Notes: generated from the letters alone by a model not told the origin. Shown: positions 11,877 through 24,071, counted from the first letter of the stretch. The stretch: DNA of 64,000 nt from Pseudoalteromonas sp. R3 (GCF_004014715.1 NZ_CP034835.1:310001-374000); one strand, 5' to 3'. A program made the numbers and translations.

Positions 11877-11904
11877 TTGCGCTGGGTTTCGATTTCCCTA
11901 TAAT
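11877..11904 (+). promoter_or_regulatory. rRNA operon promoter P1
   Basis: TTGCGC (11877-11882), a 16-base spacer and a perfect TATAAT (11899-11904) are followed by the GC-rich discriminator GCGC. The stretch CCCTATAATGCGC...CCACCGACACGG closely resembles enterobacterial rrn P1 promoters. An A/T-rich region at 11819-11872 could be an UP element. The discriminator predicts stringent control, which is inferred from known rrn P1 promoters. Confidence 0.88.
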
Positions 11905-12002
11905 GCGCATCCACCGACACGGGGCACAACGCTGAAAAGCAACGAGCCAAGTGAAGGGAAAGCCAAACGGAAAGCTTAATTAAGAAAAATTAAATTTTCT
12001 AG

Positions 12003-12030
12003 TTGACTTTAAAAGTGAAGCGGTTAATAT
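12003..12030 (+). promoter_or_regulatory. rRNA operon promoter P2
   Basis: TTGACT (12003-12008) and TAATAT (12025-12030) are separated by 16 bases and followed by the GC-rich GGCGCTCC. The position about 125 bases after P1 matches the tandem P1/P2 arrangement of gammaproteobacterial rrn operons. Confidence 0.72.
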
Positions 12031-12096
12031 GGCGCTCCACTTCGCAGCAAGGCTGCGGTAACTAACTAAGGTTAGTTACACCGGGTAACCGGATTA

Positions 12097-12131
12097 TGTT
12101 CTTTAAAAATATGAAGCAATCATCTGTGTGG
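12097..12131 (+). promoter_or_regulatory. rrn leader boxA and 16S processing stem (5' arm)
   Basis: TGTTCTTTAAAAA (12097-12109) is a boxA antitermination site. CAATCATCTGTGTGG (12117-12131) is a perfect complement of CCACACAGATGATTG at 13880-13894, so the two close a long stem around 16S rRNA. By analogy this is the RNase III substrate that releases pre-16S. Confidence 0.85.
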
Positions 12132-12317
12132 GCACTCGTACAGATTGAGTTCTAACAGCAGATTCTAGATCGCTAGATGACGCAAACAAATTTAGAGTCT
12201 CAATTGAGCTGAGTGACCAACGGAATAAACATAGTTTATTCAGCACAGTCAATTCGATACCGACAGGTATCAAAATCAGAATTCAATGAGCACGAAACTT
12301 CGGTTTCAAAAAACTTT

Positions 12318-13850
<1,533 letters not shown>

Positions 13851-14141
13851 TCGACTTAGAACTGATTTGTTCGAAGTGTCCACACAGATGATTGTTGCTT
13901 GGTGAGTTTACTTGCCGAGTGATATTGCTCTTTAAAAATTTGGAAAGCTGATATTAAATTCTCGGAATAACAATGAAAATTGTTGTTCTATAGAGTTTTC
14001 GAAAGAAAAATGCCGATTAATCAATTCTTTGTATAAAGAACGGATTAATTAGCGTCTACTTTAGTATTACTTAACTTCTGGCGAAGTTAAAACTGTCTTT
14101 GACACATACACCTCAAAGTAATAAACCACTTCGGGTTGTAT
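13851..14141 (+). other. 16S-23S internal transcribed spacer without tRNA genes
   Basis: This 291-base spacer contains the 3' arm of the 16S processing stem (13880-13894), a second boxA (TGCTCTTTAAAAA, 13926-13938), and the 5' arm of the 23S stem. For the 23S stem, AAACCACTT at 14123-14131 and GTTGTATGGTTAAG at 14135-14148 pair with AAGTGGTTT at 17033-17041 and CTTAACCATACAAC at 17015-17028. I looked for tRNA-Ile, tRNA-Ala and tRNA-Glu signatures and found none, so this is a tRNA-less spacer type. Confidence 0.85.
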
Positions 14142-17023
<2,882 letters not shown>

Positions 17024-17138
17024 ACAACGCCAAAGTGGTTTTGTTTGTTAGAAGTTAAGAAATAAAGTAGACGACAGAATTTAATACGCTTTTCCAGATT
17101 TTAGTGAGATGTTGATAAACGTCTTGCACAACAGTTTA
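17024..17138 (+). other. 23S-5S spacer
   Basis: The 115-base spacer holds the 3' arm of the 23S processing stem at its start (to 17041) and otherwise A/T-rich sequence. No tRNA is visible. Confidence 0.8.
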
Positions 17139-17256
17139 TGCTTGGTAACCATAGCGTTTTGGAACCACCTGACTCCATGCCGAACTCAGTAGTGAAACGA
17201 AATAGCGCCGATGATAGTGTGGGGTTTCCCATGTGAAAGTAGGACATTGCCAAGCT
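17139..17256 (+). rRNA. rrf: 5S ribosomal RNA
   Basis: About 118 bases from TGCTTGGTAACC to GCCAAGCT; the two ends pair to form helix I. The core CCATGCCGAACTCAGTAGTG and GCCGATGATAGTGTGGGG are those of gammaproteobacterial 5S rRNA. It is the last gene of the rrn operon, and is followed by a hairpin and terminator that recur twice further downstream. Confidence 0.96.
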
Positions 17257-17355
17257 CCTAATTAGAGGTCGACGAAAGACATTCATCCATGAATATCATC
17301 GACATTCGTACCTCCTTGTACATCAAAGCCCGATTCGAAAGAGTTGGGCTTTTTT
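17257..17355 (+). terminator. rrn trailer hairpin and terminator, copy 1
   Basis: After 5S comes the hairpin GTCGACGA...TCATCGAC (17268-17303), with inner arms ATTCAT and ATGAAT. The terminator AAAGCCCGA, a loop and TTGGGCTTTTTT follows at 17325-17355. The same trailer recurs at 17536-17636 and 17920-18026. Confidence 0.85.
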
Positions 17356-17390
17356 GCGTTTATGATTAAAATTAGCGTGGTAGGAGGCAT

Positions 17391-17535
17391 TTTGGAACCA
17401 CCTGACTGGAAGGCCAGCCCCGCCCATGCCGAACTCAGTAGTGAAACGAAATAGCCGAAGGGTCGGCCCCGGCCGATGATAGTGTGTGGGGCGGACGGCG
17501 AGTCTTTCCCATGTGAAAGTAGGACATCGCCAGGG
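17391..17535 (+). pseudogene. 5S-like rRNA pseudogene with three GC-rich insertions
   Basis: The sequence follows the 5S gene almost base for base from TTTGGAACCACCTGACT to CCATGTGAAAGTAGGACAT. It is broken by extra GC-rich blocks at 17408-17423 (16 bases), 17455-17472 (18 bases in place of CG) and about 17487-17503 (15 net). The second block makes the hairpin TCGGCC-CC-GGCCGA with its flank. Outside these blocks only a few bases differ. The helix I ends are eroded (GTGGTAGG against CGCCAGGGCC), so a functional 5S seems unlikely. Whether it is transcribed as part of the rrn read-through is unknown. Confidence 0.65.
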
Positions 17536-17636
17536 CCTTATAAGTAGGTCGATGAAAGACATTCATCCATGAATATCATCGACATTAGTACTTCCATGTA
17601 CGTCAAACCCGTTGCAGCAATGCAGCGGGTTTTTTG
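17536..17636 (+). terminator. rrn trailer hairpin and terminator, copy 2
   Basis: GTCGATGA...TCATCGAC at 17548-17583 is the same hairpin as in copy 1, here with a Watson-Crick A-T pair where copy 1 has a G-T wobble. The terminator at 17605-17635 (AAACCCGTTGCA-GCAA-TGCAGCGGGTTTTTT) has a different sequence from those of copies 1 and 3 but the same design. Confidence 0.8.
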
Positions 17637-17679
17637 CTATGTGCGATTTAAAAAGGTGTCGATGAAGCTGTAGATAGAA

Positions 17680-17836
17680 TAGCGTTGTCTATTCATCCAT
17701 GAAGCTGGGTCCCATCGCGCATCTCGATAATTGCTCCTGCATTATTCTACTTCACCACATCCATATGGGTCCTTGCGCTCATCTCAGTGAGCTGCGAAGC
17801 GTTGCTTCGGTCTCATTTCGTCCATGTGAAAGTAGG
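17680..17836 (+). repeat. Hairpin-rich element shared with the tuf tail repeats
   Basis: The blocks ATTCATCCATGAAGC, CCCATCGCGCATC, CCTTGCGCTCA and GCTGCGAAGCG-TTGCTTCG occur here in the same order as ATCCATGTAGC, CCCATCGCGCATCC, TTGCGCTCACCTC and GCTGCGAAGCGGTGCTTCG in the two 299-bp repeats near 11.2 and 11.5 kb. The element is interrupted here by an extra segment. It ends in TCCATGTGAAAGTAGG, a fragment of the 5S 3' end. It contains no gene. Confidence 0.65.
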
Positions 17837-17851
17837 GTGAAGGCGGATTAT

Positions 17852-17875
17852 GGAAAGTGAACAATTTCACTTTCC
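17852..17875. other. Perfect 10-bp hairpin within the rrn tail
   Basis: GGAAAGTGAA and TTCACTTTCC are separated by four bases. There is no T-run on either strand, so it is not a clear terminator. It lies between the 5S fragment ending at 17836 and the third trailer copy. Confidence 0.6.
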
Positions 17876-17910
17876 ACCGACTGAACGCTAAGGCCTCTGG
17901 CCGCCAACCG

Positions 17911-18026
17911 GACCATTGCCAAGCTCCTATCTAGAGGTCGACGAAAGACATTCATCCATGAATATCATCGACATTCGTACCTCCCTGTACATTAAAGCCC
18001 GATTCGAAAAAGTCGGGCTTTTTTTT
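17911..18026 (+). terminator. rrn trailer hairpin and terminator, copy 3, with a 5S 3'-end remnant
   Basis: GGACCATTGCCAAGCTCC at 17910-17927 matches the last bases of 5S. It is followed by the same hairpin (17937-17972) and the terminator AAAGCCCGATTCG...GTCGGGCTTTTTTTT (17994-18026). This copy is nearer to copy 1 than to copy 2, differing from it at only a few positions. Confidence 0.82.
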
Positions 18027-18097
18027 GCGTTTGGATTTAAAAATATTTATGTTGAGAACGCTGACATTTCTTCATTCAAGCAGGTCTACATTACCGT

Positions 18098-18122
18098 CAT
18101 CCTGCACTTGATGCGGGATCTA
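18098..18122. repeat. REP-like palindrome
   Basis: GTCATCCTGCACTTGATGCGGGAT contains the imperfect stem TCCTGCA...TGCGGGA. Related cores CCGCATTGCGTGCGGGAT and CCCGCATCGCGTGCGGGAT occur at about 18363 and 18511. Such short palindromes are typical dispersed intergenic elements. Confidence 0.5.
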
Positions 18123-18163
18123 CCAACAGACCACGCCGTACGTATGACAAATACACCGAAATA

Positions 18164-18325
18164 ATACCAATTTGTTTAATTAAGTGTTCTATTTTGAGGC
18201 GAGAAAATAGGGTCGATAACAAGGCAAAAATTTTGCTATTTAGTTGTTCTAAATGAGAAATTTTTAACGCCGTTAGCGTCATATTTGCTCCTTCAAATAG
18301 AACAGGTATTAAGTGAAATTGGTAT
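18164..18325. mobile_element. 162-bp MITE-like element with ATACCAATTT inverted ends
   Basis: The terminal repeats ATACCAATTT (18164-18173) and AAATTGGTAT (18316-18325) are perfect complements. Subterminal parts also pair: TTAATTAAGTGTTCTATTTTGA near the left end matches TCAAATAGAACAGGTATTAA near the right end with a few mismatches. It has no coding capacity. Non-autonomous elements with this layout are moved by a transposase encoded elsewhere; which one cannot be told from here. Confidence 0.7.
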
Positions 18326-18329
18326 AAAA

Positions 18330-18545
18330 CTACTCAACACCGAAAATTGGTTTAAGCAGCGTCCGCATTGCGTGCGGGATGGCGACTGAGTTGTTGGCAA
18401 TTATCGTAGAGCAGGGAGAGCATGGAGCTGCTACTGGAAGGCCACATCGAATGTACGGCAAATACACCCGAGCGAGCCTGCTCAGCACTGAAAAGCTGGT
18501 TTAAACAGTTCCCGCATCGCGTGCGGGATGACAAAGGAGTTGTTG
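18330..18545 (+). repeat. Direct repeat pair (~67 bp) around a REP-like palindrome
   Basis: The segments 18330-18396 and 18478-18545 align over their whole length. Both contain CTCA(A/G)CAC, GGTTTAA(G/A)CAG, a CCGCA...TGCGGGATG palindrome and GAGTTGTTG. The 81 bases between them look unrelated. There is no coding sequence. From 18546 to lexA I see only lexA control sequences. Confidence 0.7.
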
Positions 18546-18695
18546 AAAACACTGTTCGTTCAGGCTGGCAGCTGAATCATTGACGGCGCACAATGAATGA
18601 GGAACAGGATTGTATCTAATAACCAACAGGTTTAAATGTATGACTGAAATTCCTTTACTGGTTAGCAACGATTAACCATTGCGAAAAAATGATAA

Positions 18696-18735
18696 CTGTA
18701 TATACTCACAGTAAATGCACTGTATGGAAAACCAG
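18696..18735 (+). promoter_or_regulatory. Two LexA (SOS) boxes upstream of lexA
   Basis: CTGTATATACTCACAG (18696-18711) is a perfect CTGT-N8-ACAG box. CTGTATGGAAAACCAG (18720-18735) is a one-mismatch box ending four bases before the ATG. Two boxes over the start are the known autoregulatory arrangement of gammaproteobacterial lexA. Confidence 0.9.
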
Positions 18736-18739
18736 TTAT

Positions 18740-19348
18740 ATGCGACCACTTACAAAACGACAAGAACAAGTTTTTGAACTTATAAAAGTTTTCATTAAGG
18801 ATACTGGCATGCCGCCGACTCGAGCAGAGATCGCGGATTCGCTTGGGTTCCGCAGTGCAAATGCTGCAGAAGAGCACTTGAAAGCATTAGCTAAAAAAGG
18901 CGTAATCGAAATGGTTCCTGGTGCAAGCCGAGGCATTCGTTTAGTTGAGGACGAGCCTGAGCAACTGGGTTTGCCTTTAATTGGTCGAGTCGCCGCAGGT
19001 GAGCCAATACTTGCACAAGAGCACATTGAAAGTCATTGTTCAGTCGACCCTGCGATGTTCCATCCTGCCGCAGACTACCTATTGAGAGTCAATGGTATGA
19101 GTATGAAAAACATTGGGATTATGGATGGTGATTTATTGGCAGTGCACCGTACTCAGGTTGTGAATAACGGACAGGTTGTCGTTGCTCGGGTTGAGGAAGA
19201 TGTAACAGTTAAGCGCTTTGAGAAGCTAGGTAAAAAAGTATACTTGCATGCTGAAAATGAAGATTTCTCTCCTATTGAAGTGGATCTAGAGCAACAGAAC
19301 TTCTCTGTCGAAGGCCTGGCCGTCGGCGTCATCCGCAGTGATATTTAA
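18740..19348 (+). CDS. lexA: LexA repressor, SOS regulator
   Basis: LexA represses DNA-damage genes and cleaves itself when bound to the RecA filament. The ATG at 18740 gives 202 residues, the same length as the Escherichia coli protein, starting [15 protein letters not shown]; an upstream in-frame ATG at 18689 would place the SOS box inside the gene. The N-terminal winged helix contains [26 protein letters not shown]. The self-cleavage bond is Ala-Gly in RVAAGEP, the catalytic Ser lies in NGMSMKNIG, and the catalytic Lys in the later TVKRFEK segment. A dinF or sulA homologue does not follow directly; the MATE gene at 37.5 kb is far away. Confidence 0.97.
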   Translation: MRPLTKRQEQVFELIKVFIKDTGMPPTRAEIADSLGFRSANAAEEHLKALAKKGVIEMVPGASRGIRLVEDEPEQLGLPLIGRVAAGEPILAQEHIESHCSVDPAMFHPAADYLLRVNGMSMKNIGIMDGDLLAVHRTQVVNNGQVVVARVEEDVTVKRFEKLGKKVYLHAENEDFSPIEVDLEQQNFSVEGLAVGVIRSDI

Positions 19349-19358
19349 ATATTTCCTA

Positions 19359-19388
19359 TCGCCCGGCGCAATCAAGTCGGGCGAATTT
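19359..19388 (+). terminator. Probable lexA terminator
   Basis: TCGCCCG (19359-19365) and CGGGCGA (19378-19384) form a 7-bp stem with a 12-base loop followed by ATTTTA. It begins 11 bases after the lexA stop. The rest of the 298-base gap to coxB is A/T-rich and should hold the cox promoter, but I see no convincing pair of boxes. Confidence 0.65.
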
Positions 19389-19646
19389 TACGTCTTGTAA
19401 ACACTTATACTCAGCCATCCCAAGTGCTGCAGCGTATGAGTGAATCCTAACAAACAGCTATTTTTCAGATATTTCCCTACCATAGAAATCAAAATCTGCG
19501 TCAGATAAAAACTTGCTAAACGGTTAAATTTTGACTAGTTGTTAAATGGTCGTGTAGTACTCATGGGATAACCCAAGTGAAATGACAGTCATCCGATAAT
19601 AAGAACCGTTGCTTCTCACACTTGAAGCAATCGAGGGAGACGTCTA

Positions 19647-20789
19647 ATGAAAATAGCCAAACTCATCACAATTGCGATGTGTTTACTTGTCAGTATGTTC
19701 ACGTTTGCAAGTGACTATAATATGCGCACAGGCGTTACTGACATTAGCAATCAGGTATATCAATTACATATGACCATATTCTGGATCTGCTGTGTGATTG
19801 GACTGATTGTCTTTTCCGTCATGTTTTGGGCTCTGATCCATCATCGACGCTCTAAAGGTGCTGAACCTGCACAATTTCACGAAAGCACTAAAGTCGAGAT
19901 CCTCTGGACAGCTATTCCGTTTTTAATTCTGGTTGCAATGGCGGTGCCTGCAACAAAAACATTAATTGCGATGGAAGATACCGATAAGGCCGACCTAACC
20001 ATTAAAGTAACCGGCTCACAATGGAAGTGGCACTATGAGTATTTAGGCCATGACGTGGACTTTTATTCTCTTATGTCTACGCCGAGAGCACAGATTGATA
20101 ATTTGCAGAGCAAAACAGAAAATTATTTGCTGGAGGTCGATAAACCTCTGGTCATTCCTACAGGCAAAAAAGTACGTTTTTTATTGACCTCTGATGATGT
20201 TATTCACTCCTGGTGGGTACCTGATTTTGCAGTTAAAAAGGACGCTAACCCAGGGTTTATTAACGAAGCCTGGACCAATGTGAATGAGCCCGGTACCTAC
20301 CGTGGGCAGTGTGCTGAGTTGTGCGGTAAAGATCATGGTTTTATGCCTGTCGTTGTAGAAGCTAAACCTGAAGCTGAGTTTCAGGAGTGGCTTGCCAATG
20401 AAAAAGCACAAAGAGCACTAGCTGCTCAGCAAGAGGCTGCCTTGCTTGACCAAACGCTCAGTAAAGAAGAGCTTATGGCTACAGGGGAGCGTGTTTACAT
20501 GGCCTATTGTGCGGCATGTCATCAACCTACTGGGCTCGGTCTTCAAGGTGTGTTTCCTGCATTAAAGGGGAGCGCCATGGTAACCGGGGATTTACAGGCA
20601 CACATTGAAATTATTATGGAAGGACGTCCTGGCACAGCAATGCAAGCGTTTGCGAAGCAACTATCGTTAAAAGAAGTTGCGGGAGTTATCACTTTTAAAA
20701 GAAATAGCTGGGGGAATGATACCGGGGAAGTCATCCAGCCTAGTCAAATACAAGCCTACCTTGATGACAAACAGGAGGAAGCCAAATGA
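19647..20789 (+). CDS. coxB: Cytochrome c oxidase subunit II with C-terminal cytochrome c domain
   Basis: Subunit II takes electrons from cytochrome c through the CuA centre. The 380-residue protein has a signal peptide ([20 protein letters not shown]), two membrane helices at about 40-65 and 85-105, then the CuA domain with His187 and Cys222/Cys226 in [12 protein letters not shown]. It continues into a fused cytochrome c module with the heme motif CAACH at 288-292 and a probable Met ligand in GTAMQAF. Such a fusion (caa3-like) is common in marine gammaproteobacteria. A GAGGGAG ribosome binding site precedes the start. The stop overlaps the coxA start (ATGA). Confidence 0.95.
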   Translation: MKIAKLITIAMCLLVSMFTFASDYNMRTGVTDISNQVYQLHMTIFWICCVIGLIVFSVMFWALIHHRRSKGAEPAQFHESTKVEILWTAIPFLILVAMAVPATKTLIAMEDTDKADLTIKVTGSQWKWHYEYLGHDVDFYSLMSTPRAQIDNLQSKTENYLLEVDKPLVIPTGKKVRFLLTSDDVIHSWWVPDFAVKKDANPGFINEAWTNVNEPGTYRGQCAELCGKDHGFMPVVVEAKPEAEFQEWLANEKAQRALAAQQEAALLDQTLSKEELMATGERVYMAYCAACHQPTGLGLQGVFPALKGSAMVTGDLQAHIEIIMEGRPGTAMQAFAKQLSLKEVAGVITFKRNSWGNDTGEVIQPSQIQAYLDDKQEEAK

Positions 20790-22381
20790 CTTCGAGTACA
20801 CAGCAGGCTGCTCTTGAACAAGAGCACGACTATGGTCACCACGGTCCAGCAACCGGAATTAAGCGTTGGCTTTTTACGACTAACCATAAAGATATAGGCT
20901 CTTTGTATTTACTCTTTTCTTTACTGATGTTCTTAATCGGCGGCGGTATGGCCATGGTCATTCGGGCTGAATTGTTTCAGCCAGGCTTGCAGCTTGTTGA
21001 TCCACACTTTTTTAATCAAATGACCACAGTGCATGGTTTGATCATGGTGTTTGGTGCTGTCATGCCTGCCTTTACTGGCCTAGCAAACTGGATGGTACCT
21101 ATGATGATAGGTGCACCCGATATGGCACTGCCACGCATGAATAACTGGAGCTTTTGGATATTACCTTTTGCTTTTCTTATTCTGCTCGCATCGTTGTTTA
21201 TGGAAGGCGGCGGCCCTGCATTCGGGTGGACATTCTATGCGCCACTCTCCACGACTTATAGTAACGATAACACCGCATTATTTGTCTTTGCTGTTCATAT
21301 TATGGGTGTTAGTTCCATCATGGGGGCAATTAATGTCATTGTGACTATAGTCAACATGCGCGCTCCGGGTATGACATGGATGAAGCTACCACTGTTTGTA
21401 TGGACTTGGCTGATTACTGCTTTCCTGTTGATTGCGGTAATGCCTGTGCTTGCTGGTGCGGTGACTATGGTGCTGACAGATAAGTATTTTGGCACAAGCT
21501 TTTTTGATGCAGCAGGGGGAGGTGACCCTGTGATGTTTCAGCACATCTTTTGGTTCTTTGGTCACCCAGAAGTATACATTATGATTTTACCGGCCTTTGG
21601 CGTGATTTCGACTATAGTACCCACCTTTTCAAGAAAGAAGCTGTTTGGTTATGCTTCTATGGTATACGCGACCTCCTCCATTGCATTGTTGTCTTTTATT
21701 GTGTGGGCACACCACATGTTTACCACAGGGATGCCGTTGGCAGGTGAGCTCTTCTTTATGTATGCGACCATGCTTATTTCTGTGCCTACGGGTGTAAAGG
21801 TCTTCAATTGGGTGGCCACAATGTGGCGTGGCTCAATTAGTTTTGAAGTTCCCATGTTGTTTGCTATCGCATTTATCGTATTGTTTACGCTTGGCGGTTT
21901 CTCTGGATTGATGCTAGCGATTACCCCTGCTGATTTTCAGTATCATGATACCTATTTTGTGGTCGCTCATTTCCACTATGTGCTGGTGACTGGCGCGGTC
22001 TTCTCTATTATGGCTGCAGCTTATTATTGGTTACCCAAGTGGACCGGATATATGTATAGCGAGACGTTGGCAAAATGGCACTTTTGGTTGTCTCTTATCA
22101 GTGTAAATATCCTCTTTTTCCCTATGCACTTTGTCGGGTTGGCAGGGATGCCAAGGCGGATCCCGACTATGCTCTGCAGTTTGCGGATTTTAATGCTTTG
22201 ATCAGTATCGGGGGTTTGCATTTGGCTTGTCACAACTACTGTTCGTGGCTGTGGTCTTTAAGTGTATCGCAGGTGGTCAGCGTGCGCCTGCTAAAGTATG
22301 GGATGGTGCAGAAGGGCTAGAGTGGGAGGTTGCCTCGCCAGCGCCTTACCACACTTTCAGTACCCCCCTGAGGTGAAGTGA
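20786..22381 (+). CDS. coxA: Cytochrome c oxidase subunit I, with three apparent frameshifts near the 3' end
   Basis: Subunit I holds heme a and the heme a3-CuB site where oxygen is reduced and protons are pumped. The frame is intact for about 460 residues (helices, [38 protein letters not shown]). It then shifts at the C-run 22162-22164, the T-run 22215-22217 and the C-run 22363-22368. Adding one base at each run restores the standard ending: MPRRIPDYALQF, then [19 protein letters not shown], then a tail ending in STPPEVK. The corrected protein has 532 residues, normal for the family, and its stop (TGATG) overlaps ctaG. As written, the protein would stop at 22201 after 471 residues. I regard the shifts as likely sequence errors; a true pseudogene is the alternative. 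Confidence 0.9.
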
Positions 22382-23007
22382 TGCATACCCCGTTGCTTAG
22401 AAAACTTGTGCTGTTGGTTTTGGGTATGTTTGCATTTGCATTTGCACTGGTACCGCTTTACGACGTGTTTTGCGATATAACCGGTTTGAATGGGAAAGTA
22501 GAGCTGACAGCAGCTGAAGCAAGCGAAGAGCAAGATTTGGCAAGACGAGTTGATGTCAGTTTCACGACCCACACCCAAGGGCAGGCACCTTTCAAAGTGA
22601 AAGCGGCGACTTATCAGGTAACGGTAACACCTGGCACGTTAACCGAAGTGAACTTCACAGCCGAAAATCTAAGTAGTGATGCTCGGATTATGCAGGCAAT
22701 TCCTTCGGTTTCGCCCGGTATGGCAGCTAAGTATCTGCATAAACTCGCTTGTTTTTGCTTTGACCAGCAGAGTATGCAAGCTCGCCAAACAATGTCGTTT
22801 ACGTTGCGCTTTTATGTAGATACTGAACTGCCCAATGACATTGCAGAGCTGACACTCGCATATACGCTCTATGACATCACAGACAGAAAAGCGGCCGCTC
22901 ATGGCGAGCCGGCAATGAATCTCATAGATGGCACGGTAAGCGAAGACTATGCTCAGAGCATACAGGCCGCGGTGTATCAACAAATACGAGGAATAAGTCA
23001 TGGCTAG
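22381..23007 (+). CDS. ctaG: Cytochrome c oxidase assembly protein CtaG/Cox11
   Basis: Cox11 delivers copper to CuB of subunit I. The 208-residue protein has one N-terminal membrane anchor (about 8-27), the short conserved segment VPLYDVFCDITGLNG, and the copper-binding motif CFCF (in KLACFCFDQQ), followed by a beta-rich periplasmic domain. The ATG at 22381 is behind GAGG and overlaps the restored coxA stop, which supports both the start and the corrected coxA end. The stop overlaps the next gene by eight bases. Confidence 0.94.
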   Translation: MHTPLLRKLVLLVLGMFAFAFALVPLYDVFCDITGLNGKVELTAAEASEEQDLARRVDVSFTTHTQGQAPFKVKAATYQVTVTPGTLTEVNFTAENLSSDARIMQAIPSVSPGMAAKYLHKLACFCFDQQSMQARQTMSFTLRFYVDTELPNDIAELTLAYTLYDITDRKAAAHGEPAMNLIDGTVSEDYAQSIQAAVYQQIRGISHG

Positions 23008-23863
23008 TGGTTACGAAAAATACTATGTACCAGAGCAAAGCCCGTGGCCCATTGTGGGGGCAATTGCGCTGTTTGGTGTAGCCGTAGGAGGTGGGTTAAC
23101 AGTAATGGAAAGTCCTGGTGGTCAGTTCATCTTGTATGCGGGAATTGGCCTGCTGTTGTTTATGCTGGCCGGGTGGTTTCGACACGTCATTCATGAGTCA
23201 CAAGGAGGCTTATATTCGGCGCAAATGGACCGCTCTTTCCGTCAGGGCATGGCCTGGTTTATTTTTTCGGAAGTGATGTTTTTTGCTGCATTCTTTGGTG
23301 CTTTATTTTATGCCCGAATGTTTGCTGTTCCCTGGCTTGGTGGCGCAAGTAACAATGCTATGACGCACGAAATACTGTGGCCCAGCTTTGAGGCGATGTG
23401 GCCGCTATTGAGTACACCCAGTGGAGACACGACGCAGGCAATGGGCTGGCAGGGGTTACCACTTATAAACACCATCATCCTTTTGGTCTCTTCTGTTACT
23501 TTGCATTTTGCGCACAGTGCAATGGAGCAGGACCAAAGAAACAAAGTAAAAGTATTTTTGGGGCTGACCATTCTTTTGGGCTTTGGGTTCCTTGTACTTC
23601 AGGTAGAGGAATACATACATGCTTATCAGGATCTGGGATTAACACTAGATGCAGGGATTTACGGCAACACCTTCTTTATGCTCACAGGCTTTCACGGCAT
23701 GCATGTCACGCTCGGTGCCATTATTTTAGCTGTGGTGTGGTTAAGGGTGATGAAAGGCCATTTCAGCGCACATAATCACTTTGCGTTCCAGGCGGGTGCG
23801 TGGTACTGGCATTTTGTGGATGTGGTTTGGCTGTGCTTGTTTGTGTTTGTGTATGTGTTATAG
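23000..23863 (+). CDS. coxC: Cytochrome c oxidase subunit III
   Basis: Subunit III stabilises the oxidase core and carries no metal. The 287-residue protein has seven predicted helices and the family signatures WFIFSEVMFFAAFFGALFYA, TGFHGMHVTLGA and the C-terminal FQAGAWYWHFVDVVWLCLF. The start overlaps the ctaG stop. Its last ~100 bases overlap the opposite-strand DUF2909 reading frame. Confidence 0.97.
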   Translation: MASGYEKYYVPEQSPWPIVGAIALFGVAVGGGLTVMESPGGQFILYAGIGLLLFMLAGWFRHVIHESQGGLYSAQMDRSFRQGMAWFIFSEVMFFAAFFGALFYARMFAVPWLGGASNNAMTHEILWPSFEAMWPLLSTPSGDTTQAMGWQGLPLINTIILLVSSVTLHFAHSAMEQDQRNKVKVFLGLTILLGFGFLVLQVEEYIHAYQDLGLTLDAGIYGNTFFMLTGFHGMHVTLGAIILAVVWLRVMKGHFSAHNHFAFQAGAWYWHFVDVVWLCLFVFVYVL

Positions 23864-24071
23864 CGTTCGGGGCTGGATTGAAGTCGAGCCAGCCCAACCC
23901 TTTCGCAATGACAATAAGCAGTAACACGCTTGCCGAAAAAAATACCCTTTTACCGAGGAGACGAGACATAGATTCACCAGATTGATCCCCTTTGAGCATA
24001 ATGATCAAAGCTCGAAACAGGTTATAAATGATGCTGAAAAGCAAAACAATAATAATTAACTTGAGTAGCAT
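23763..24071 (-). CDS. DUF2909-like two-helix membrane protein
   Basis: The ATG at 24071 gives MLLKLIIIVLLFSIIYNLF, a first membrane helix, then a short loop (LKGDQSGESMSRLLGKR) and a second helix. Small proteins of this type, encoded antisense between coxC and surf1, are common in this cluster and belong to DUF2909; the function is unknown. The family is usually about 70 residues long. Here the frame runs on for about 30 extra Thr/Gln/Pro-rich residues that are antisense to the end of coxC, so the true stop may be shifted or the extension may be meaningless. Its start lies only five bases from the divergent surf1 start. Confidence 0.6.
   Translation of the reverse strand: MLLKLIIIVLLFSIIYNLFRALIIMLKGDQSGESMSRLLGKRVFFSASVLLLIVIAKGLGWLDFNPAPNAITHTQTQTSTAKPHPQNASTTHPPGTQSDYVR

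Noticed and set aside
11707..11979. A 90-codon open frame spanning the rrn P1 promoter
   Set aside because: It crosses a very clear promoter and leader and has no family signature, so it is chance.
13851..14141. Possible tRNA gene in the 16S-23S spacer
   Set aside because: No GTTCRANNC T-loop with matching acceptor arms was found; the spacer holds only processing stems and boxA.
17391..17535. Second functional 5S rRNA gene
   Set aside because: Three insertions and a lost helix I argue against function; kept as a pseudogene and reported as a finding.
18352..18552. Short minus-strand open frame over the direct repeats
   Set aside because: It lies inside a repeat pair and has no start signal or recognisable protein.
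19500..19560. Possible sigma70 promoter for the cox cluster at TTTTGACTAG
   Set aside because: A TTGACT hexamer is present but no acceptable -10 box lies 16-18 bases downstream, so it was not listed.
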